Positions 7,501 through 8,738 of a stretch of DNA of 8,738 nt are shown piece by piece (the first letter of the stretch is position 1; every line of letters starts with the position of its first letter). The translations under genes and the position numbers were made by a program. The notes beneath the pieces were generated by a model. The model saw only the letters and a program-made list of their open reading frames with translations. It was not told the origin of the DNA and did not search any database. The DNA comes from JAGTVG01 sp964389805 (GTDB taxonomy: Bacteria > Bacteroidota > Bacteroidia > Cytophagales > Cyclobacteriaceae), in NCBI GenBank assembly GCA_964389805.1, contig CAYMFU010000162.1, positions 1 to 8,738 of the forward strand. The letters run 5' to 3'.

Positions 7501-8115
7501 AAAGAAATTATTCCTTTTGAATTAGCCTTTAACCATCCAGATGAACAATACAAAAAATTCGGTAAGGATGTGATTCAAACTACTGACCAGTATATCTGGG
7601 AATTTGAAGTGAAAAGTTTTGGGCAGGCACAGAAATTAACCATAAGCTGGGATAACAGACATTTTGGTAACAATGAGTTTAATCTGATATTGAATCATAA
7701 AGGGATTGAAAAGCTTGTGGATATGAAAGAAATTAAATCCTATACCTTTAATGCAACCGGTAATAATCTATTCAGGATCATTTTTGGCGATGATTCATTT
7801 ATCAACAACGAGATAAAACCAATGACACTAACAATGGGTCAGGGATATCCGAATCCATTCAGGGATGAACTAACCATACCATTTACTTTACCTGAAAATA
7901 AACCCAATTATCATGTGAACATATCTGTATATGACATCACTGGAAATTTAGTCAAGAAACTGACTGATGAAGCATATCATCCTGGATATTACACTATAAC
8001 CTGGAATTCAGCGGAAGGGAAAGGTATACCGGGCCGGGGAATATATCTTATCAGAATGATTGTAGATAGCGACGATAATAGTAGCGTTTATACGAGAAAA
8101 GTAATCAGACAGTAG
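4342..8115 (+). CDS. Giant repeat surface protein with signal peptide and type IX secretion C-terminal domain
   Basis: A complete gene of 1257 residues and a tandem paralogue of the gene ending at 4194. Order of parts: signal peptide (1-56), seven DUF5018-like repeats (63-721), an Ig-like segment and a PGWNQIGNPY module (near 923), a beta-rich segment, and a T9SS sorting domain from GYPNPF (1168) to the end. The only cysteines seen are at residues 26 and 37, in the signal peptide, so the mature chain appears cysteine-free. The product is predicted to pass the inner membrane by Sec and the outer membrane by T9SS, ending on the surface or released. Adhesion or matrix structure is the likely role, inferred from architecture only. 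Start 4342 has AAAGGA upstream; ATG 4399 and GTG 4447 are in-frame alternatives that give shorter signal peptides. The stop TAG at 8113 faces the convergent phosphodiesterase gene. Confidence 0.93.
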   Translation: MRKSLTTINIDRKIGFLRGMVFNRNICQQRPVYGIVCLRLFLFSILLIFLVSATYAQSDKTEIEDFKFEQQTGSAKIDDNGTVNIEVEYGTDITQLVAEFKLSKKATAYVNGVMQESKVSVNDFTNPVIYTVVAEDGVTTQDWIVTVSIEPNSATDFLSYSFPEQTMPAEIDPDRHRINIEVAYGTDLTNLVATFELSFGARAWVNFFWEQESGVTANNFTDPVIYRVIAEDGSTREDWRVTVTVAPESEADIISFYIPGQVGEVEIDMGNQTVELFMPFGSDLTNLVSNFRISYGAIAEVDGILQESGITPNDFTNPVIYKISSYDGSLVKDWTITVVELPNTEADILSFSFPEQKDEAIIDSQRARVDIEVKFGTDLSNLIANFELSPQATAYVNNVEQVSGITENDFTTPLTYIVSAGDNSLKAWSVTVAEARNSENDFLVYSVPQQIGETAIDTMNHTLSIDLLYSTELDNLIASFELPQQAVTYVNGIQQESGLTPNDFSVPLTYTVTAGDQSTAEYDVLVNVLPNNQTDILDFGFDQETGPANIDNTNHTVDIEVGYGIDLSSLTADFSLSPLATAYIGDILQESGVNVNDFSNTVVYTILAGDQVSIQDWEINVVNKLPSNSTEFLSYSTDSQIGETVFDTINNKIYLAVISDTQINNLITTFELSYGASAYVNDILQISNVTPNDFTNPLDYTVIAEDNITEEQWTVYISVGTEFNYLNDPEEFPMSSESIEVSALSLDFENIDYATFFYRKVEDQVWSNILVPGYLGTYQMDISKEMVGNVGLYYYFEAADTSGGYISLPKKQLILHYDTNYPAIPNLRFGETVNQYQIISVPLNLQNTNAEAVFDELGEYDIKKWRLFNYNDGSTKEYKSGFTNIDPGLGYWLIVRESASITTGEGRTVRIDSVTGFQINLNPGWNQIGNPYDMDMNWDHVIFDNMNLNIGRVKLFNQDSLSEGNIIPRYRGGFVFLDGVQPINVNLRPSMVPAGRIQQYIDPARMNSLDETSWTAGLKLSNGIVSHNLSGIGMHPEAIEGKDRHDDILLPIPKEIIPFELAFNHPDEQYKKFGKDVIQTTDQYIWEFEVKSFGQAQKLTISWDNRHFGNNEFNLILNHKGIEKLVDMKEIKSYTFNATGNNLFRIIFGDDSFINNEIKPMTLTMGQGYPNPFRDELTIPFTLPENKPNYHVNISVYDITGNLVKKLTDEAYHPGYYTITWNSAEGKGIPGRGIYLIRMIVDSDDNSSVYTRKVIRQ
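4528..6504 (+). repeat. Array of seven ~95-residue DUF5018-like domain repeats in the second protein
   Basis: Units start at about 4528, 4810, 5098, 5383, 5665, 5947 and 6235. They share the YGTDLTNL turn, NDFTNPVxYTVxAxDG and QDW motifs of the first protein's array, but contain more Lys and Arg. The second unit has an aromatic insertion in the loop before the SG motif (4951-4968). The fifth unit has Tyr in place of the conserved Trp (AEYDVLV). The last unit has lost the YGTD turn (ISDTQINNL). Some units match specific units of the other array: the fourth here and the eighth of the first gene share DLSNLIA and SPQATAY. Confidence 0.85.
6505..8112 (+). repeat. C-terminal module, copy 2 (paralogous with 2572-4191)
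   Basis: This 536-residue module is colinear with the end of the first gene. It shares IPNLRFGETVNQYQI, AEAVFDELGEYDIK, SGFTN, GLGYWLI, NPGWNQIGNPY, SLSEGN, GKDRHDD, VIQTTDQYIW and FNLILNHKG. Length differs by only four residues. It is better conserved between the two genes than the repeat arrays are, which points to shared constraint or gene conversion. Confidence 0.85.
7843..8112 (+). other. Type IX secretion (type A) C-terminal sorting domain of the second protein
   Basis: The last 90 residues run from GYPNPFRDELTIPFTL through VNISVYDITGNLVKKL, GYYTITW and RGIYLIRM to TRKVIRQ. This is the same pattern as the first protein's sorting domain, so both proteins are predicted clients of the same secretion machine, which is not encoded in this window. 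Confidence 0.85.
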
Positions 8116-8183
8116 TATCTTCTTAAATCAATATAATTTTCTTCCTTTCTAATAATACGACTTACCCGAGGATACCTTAGTAA

Positions 8184-8738
8184 TTATTGATCTATACTCA
8201 ATTCCTTTATAAGATTTGGGTAATCAGTAATTATTCCATCCACGCCTATAGCAATCATTTTCTCCATATCATCAGTCGTATTCACTGTCCAGACAATGAC
8301 TTTTATTCCATTATCATGAAGCCATTTTAGTTTTTTTGGTTTCAATAATTTGAAATAAGGGCTATATATTTCAGGCTTAAACCCTAGTAACTCAATGACA
8401 TTTTCAACATCTTGGTCAGACTCTTCGAGAACAGCCAAGGTAACATCCGGGTACATTTTATGAAAATATTGCAATATCCGGTGGTCAAAAGATTGAATAT
8501 TAATCCTGCTCCACGGTACATAAGCATCAATTGTTTCAAAAACAACATCAGAAAAATCATAATATTCAGGATGATACTTCCCATCCCATTCAGGATTCGA
8601 TTTTATCTCAATATTATAATAAATCTCATTTCGTCGATGGTCCTTACAATATTTCTCGGCCATTTTAAATACATCGATCAACCGTGGTTTGAAAACCTCC
8701 ATTCTTTTTTGTTCCGGGAAATTTGAATTTCCTTTGGA
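8184..8738 (-). CDS. Glycerophosphodiester phosphodiesterase family protein (5'-partial)
   Basis: The 184 visible residues are the C-terminal part of a GDPD-family TIM-barrel enzyme, which hydrolyses glycerophosphodiesters to sn-glycerol 3-phosphate and an alcohol in phospholipid turnover. Family motifs seen are NIEIK (residues 42-46, with a metal-site Glu), QSFD (82-85), YSPYFKLL (125-132), VWTVN (149-153) and GVDGIITDYP (165-174). The N-terminal HRG, ExD and second His of the active site are absent because the reading frame runs off the right edge. The residues before Met13 (SKGNSNFPEQKR) fit the GNPxFPEQ segment I recall from Bacteroidota members, so ATG at 8702 is internal. Periplasmic location is usual for this subtype but cannot be checked without the N-terminus. 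The gene converges on the large surface-protein gene with 68 bases between stops. It may be of the glpQ/ugpQ type; no symbol is assigned. Confidence 0.92.
   Translation of the reverse strand, partial: SKGNSNFPEQKRMEVFKPRLIDVFKMAEKYCKDHRRNEIYYNIEIKSNPEWDGKYHPEYYDFSDVVFETIDAYVPWSRINIQSFDHRILQYFHKMYPDVTLAVLEESDQDVENVIELLGFKPEIYSPYFKLLKPKKLKWLHDNGIKVIVWTVNTTDDMEKMIAIGVDGIITDYPNLIKELSIDQ

Noticed and set aside
8116..8183. Bidirectional terminator between the convergent genes
   Set aside because: No inverted repeat longer than a few bases was found; AGGATACCT gives only a three-base stem.
8412..8726. 104-codon + strand frame opposite the phosphodiesterase
   Set aside because: It is antisense to a well-supported gene, low in complexity and without family features, so it is a shadow.
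1..8738. A new defence, mobile or biosynthetic system
   Set aside because: There are no nuclease, transposase, integrase, toxin or enzyme-cluster signatures; the only enzyme is an ordinary GDPD-family phosphodiesterase.

Overview
The window holds two very large tandem genes for repeat-built, cell-surface or secreted proteins on the + strand (1-4194, cut by the left edge, and 4342-8115). A third, convergent gene lies on the - strand (8184-8738, cut by the right edge) and encodes a glycerophosphodiester phosphodiesterase. The organism is most likely a member of Bacteroidota or a close FCB-group relative. Both large proteins end in a YPNPF...GNLV...G-Y...W type C-terminal domain, the sorting signal of type IX secretion (T9SS). 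Their repeats look like the DUF5018-type beta-sandwich domains common in that phylum, and the phosphodiesterase has the Bacteroidota-like variant sequence. Most of the window is AT-rich, below 40% G+C in the parts counted by hand. I cannot name a genus.

Region by region. 1-54 is the tail of a repeat that began before the window. 55-2571 carries nine repeats of 86-96 residues, and 2572-4191 a C-terminal module of about 540 residues ending in the T9SS signal. 4195-4341 is an AT-rich spacer with a weak hairpin. 4342-4509 encodes an unusually long signal peptide, 4528-6504 seven repeats of the same family, and 6505-8112 a second, clearly homologous copy of the C-terminal module. 8116-8183 is a short spacer between convergent genes with no convincing terminator. 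8184-8738 is the 3' part of the phosphodiesterase gene.

The two large genes are evidently products of tandem duplication: same repeat family, same C-terminal architecture, same orientation, 147 bases apart. Each presumably makes a stalk of beta-sandwich domains exported through the Sec system and then across the outer membrane by T9SS, with a role in adhesion or matrix building. That role is inferred from architecture; no binding activity can be read from the sequence. The phosphodiesterase faces them and shows no functional link.

The most notable signals are: a stretch of 506 codons in the first protein without a single lysine; a G+C-rich patch (about 50%) covering the first two complete repeats; C-terminal modules much better conserved between the paralogues than their repeat arrays; and a degenerate last repeat in both arrays. 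I see no RNA genes, CRISPR, insertion sequences, or defence or biosynthetic system.
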